Source: Pectinophora gossypiella (taxonomy: Eukaryota > Arthropoda > Insecta > Lepidoptera > Gelechiidae). Taken from it: DNA of 64,000 nucleotides. The notes under the pieces are model-generated. The model did not search any database and was not told the DNA's origin. It worked only from the letters and a program-made list of their open reading frames with translations. This document shows, piece by piece, positions 63,296 through 64,000 of the stretch. The position numbers and the translations under genes were made by a program. The stretch lies in the NCBI RefSeq assembly GCF_024362695.1, contig NC_065424.1, positions 11,263,840 to 11,327,839 of the forward strand, written 5' to 3'. Within the stretch, counting starts at the first letter, position 1. Every line of letters begins with the position of its first letter.

Positions 63296-64000
63296 CAAGC
63301 TTGTGCCCTGAGCCGTGGTTCGCGGCCAACTGGGCACCCTCAGGTCTGTTGACTTAAATTTTGTACCGGGTGAGAGCCCTCAGCGCTCCCCATTTGTCCG
63401 GCCTAGTAGTTACTGTAATTTGCGGCAAATCTTTAATAAGTCACGTCAAAAAAAGCTTGTCTATGTCTTGGTGCGGCCGCTTCACACGCGACGTGAGTTG
63501 ACTTAAGCAATTTAGTGCAGCGGGCATATCTACCTTGTTTCTATGATCTGTGCGGCATACGGTTGTTGCTCTGGTTAGCGTACAAGATCAATTTCAGATA
63601 GCCTATAACAAAATAACTTTCCACCCACGACCCCGTCCGCGTGGCCTTCGTTTTTCCACCCCTTTTTCTCCCTTTGACGGATGATATTTGAAGTAATCCT
63701 TCATGTCGACGCCTTAGAGTGAAAAATTCATAAGCGCTTTTTTAAACATCACATTTTGAAGCGATTTTCTTCAACAAAACCTCTTCTTTCTTATCAATCC
63801 GGGTAAATATTTACACTATGATGATGACTCAAAACGTTCCCCTCCACCAACAGACATCAGACATATTTCATTCGAAACGACTTGGCAAGTTGATACTTTA
63901 CTTCTATGGCGACTTCTTCGCAAGTCGATTTCGGACTGATTTTAGGTACTTCCTGTTAAATGCATACTTTTTTCAACCAATAGATTGTAGTAGGCTGAGC

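Overview
This is nuclear DNA from an insect, most likely a moth or butterfly. The genes are split into short exons with GT..AG introns, the intergenic and intronic DNA is AT-rich, and most of the window is transposable-element debris. The abundant tRNA-derived SINEs ending in 'cagcagtggg' and the LINE tails of short (GAT)n or (GATTT)n repeats are of types I associate with Lepidoptera. That placement rests on recalled repeat types and could not be checked by search. There is no prokaryotic, viral or CRISPR content.

Three genes could be rebuilt exon by exon, with splice sites and reading phases that agree. (1) 222-11171, minus strand: barentsz/CASC3 (btz), the exon-junction-complex core factor; seven coding exons are visible and the 3' end runs off the left edge. 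(2) 11927-13595, plus strand: BLOC1S6/pallidin, a complete five-exon gene of 124 codons, head-to-head with btz across a 755-bp interval. (3) 16969-50619, minus strand: a TINAGL/Swim-type secreted papain-fold pseudoprotease; eight coding exons run from signal peptide to stop, and only the first few codons (an upstream exon) are missing. Its catalytic Cys position is Asp. Pallidin and Swim converge on an AT-rich spacer (about 14.35-16.97 kb). No host gene could be supported right of 50.6 kb, which is either Swim's 5' flank or its first intron.

The rest is a record of layered insertions. Four tRNA-derived SINE families (called A-D here) account for more than 40 copies or fragments. A, B and C have different heads but share one central domain. 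B and C also share their 3' tail with the last codons of a LINE that is itself present at 43.1 kb. Several insertions keep perfect target-site duplications: SINE A at 2105 and 59226; B at 4035, 31317 and 45086; C at 26616 and 43499; LINE pieces at 1298, 28302, 36863, 43143 and 44777; a poly(A) retroposon at 60825; and two hAT-type MITEs with 8-bp duplications at 27058 and 30432. There are also long foldback elements (3.0, 4.5, 8.5, 13.7, 15.7, 19.1, 21.1, 43.1, 47.1 and 47.9 kb), a decayed DD37D mariner transposase (22.84-23.66 kb), a 7 x 71-bp minisatellite (62.4 kb) and long microsatellites.

The three genes are not an operon or pathway. They are a housekeeping RNA-binding factor, an organelle-biogenesis subunit and a secreted matrix/signalling protein that are neighbours by position. 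The most unusual items are the modular SINE/LINE tail sharing, a small hAT MITE with five GAAnnTTC heat-shock-element-like palindromes, two LINE insertions at the same position of one MITE family (with an uninterrupted copy also present), and the Cys-to-Asp change in the Swim active site.
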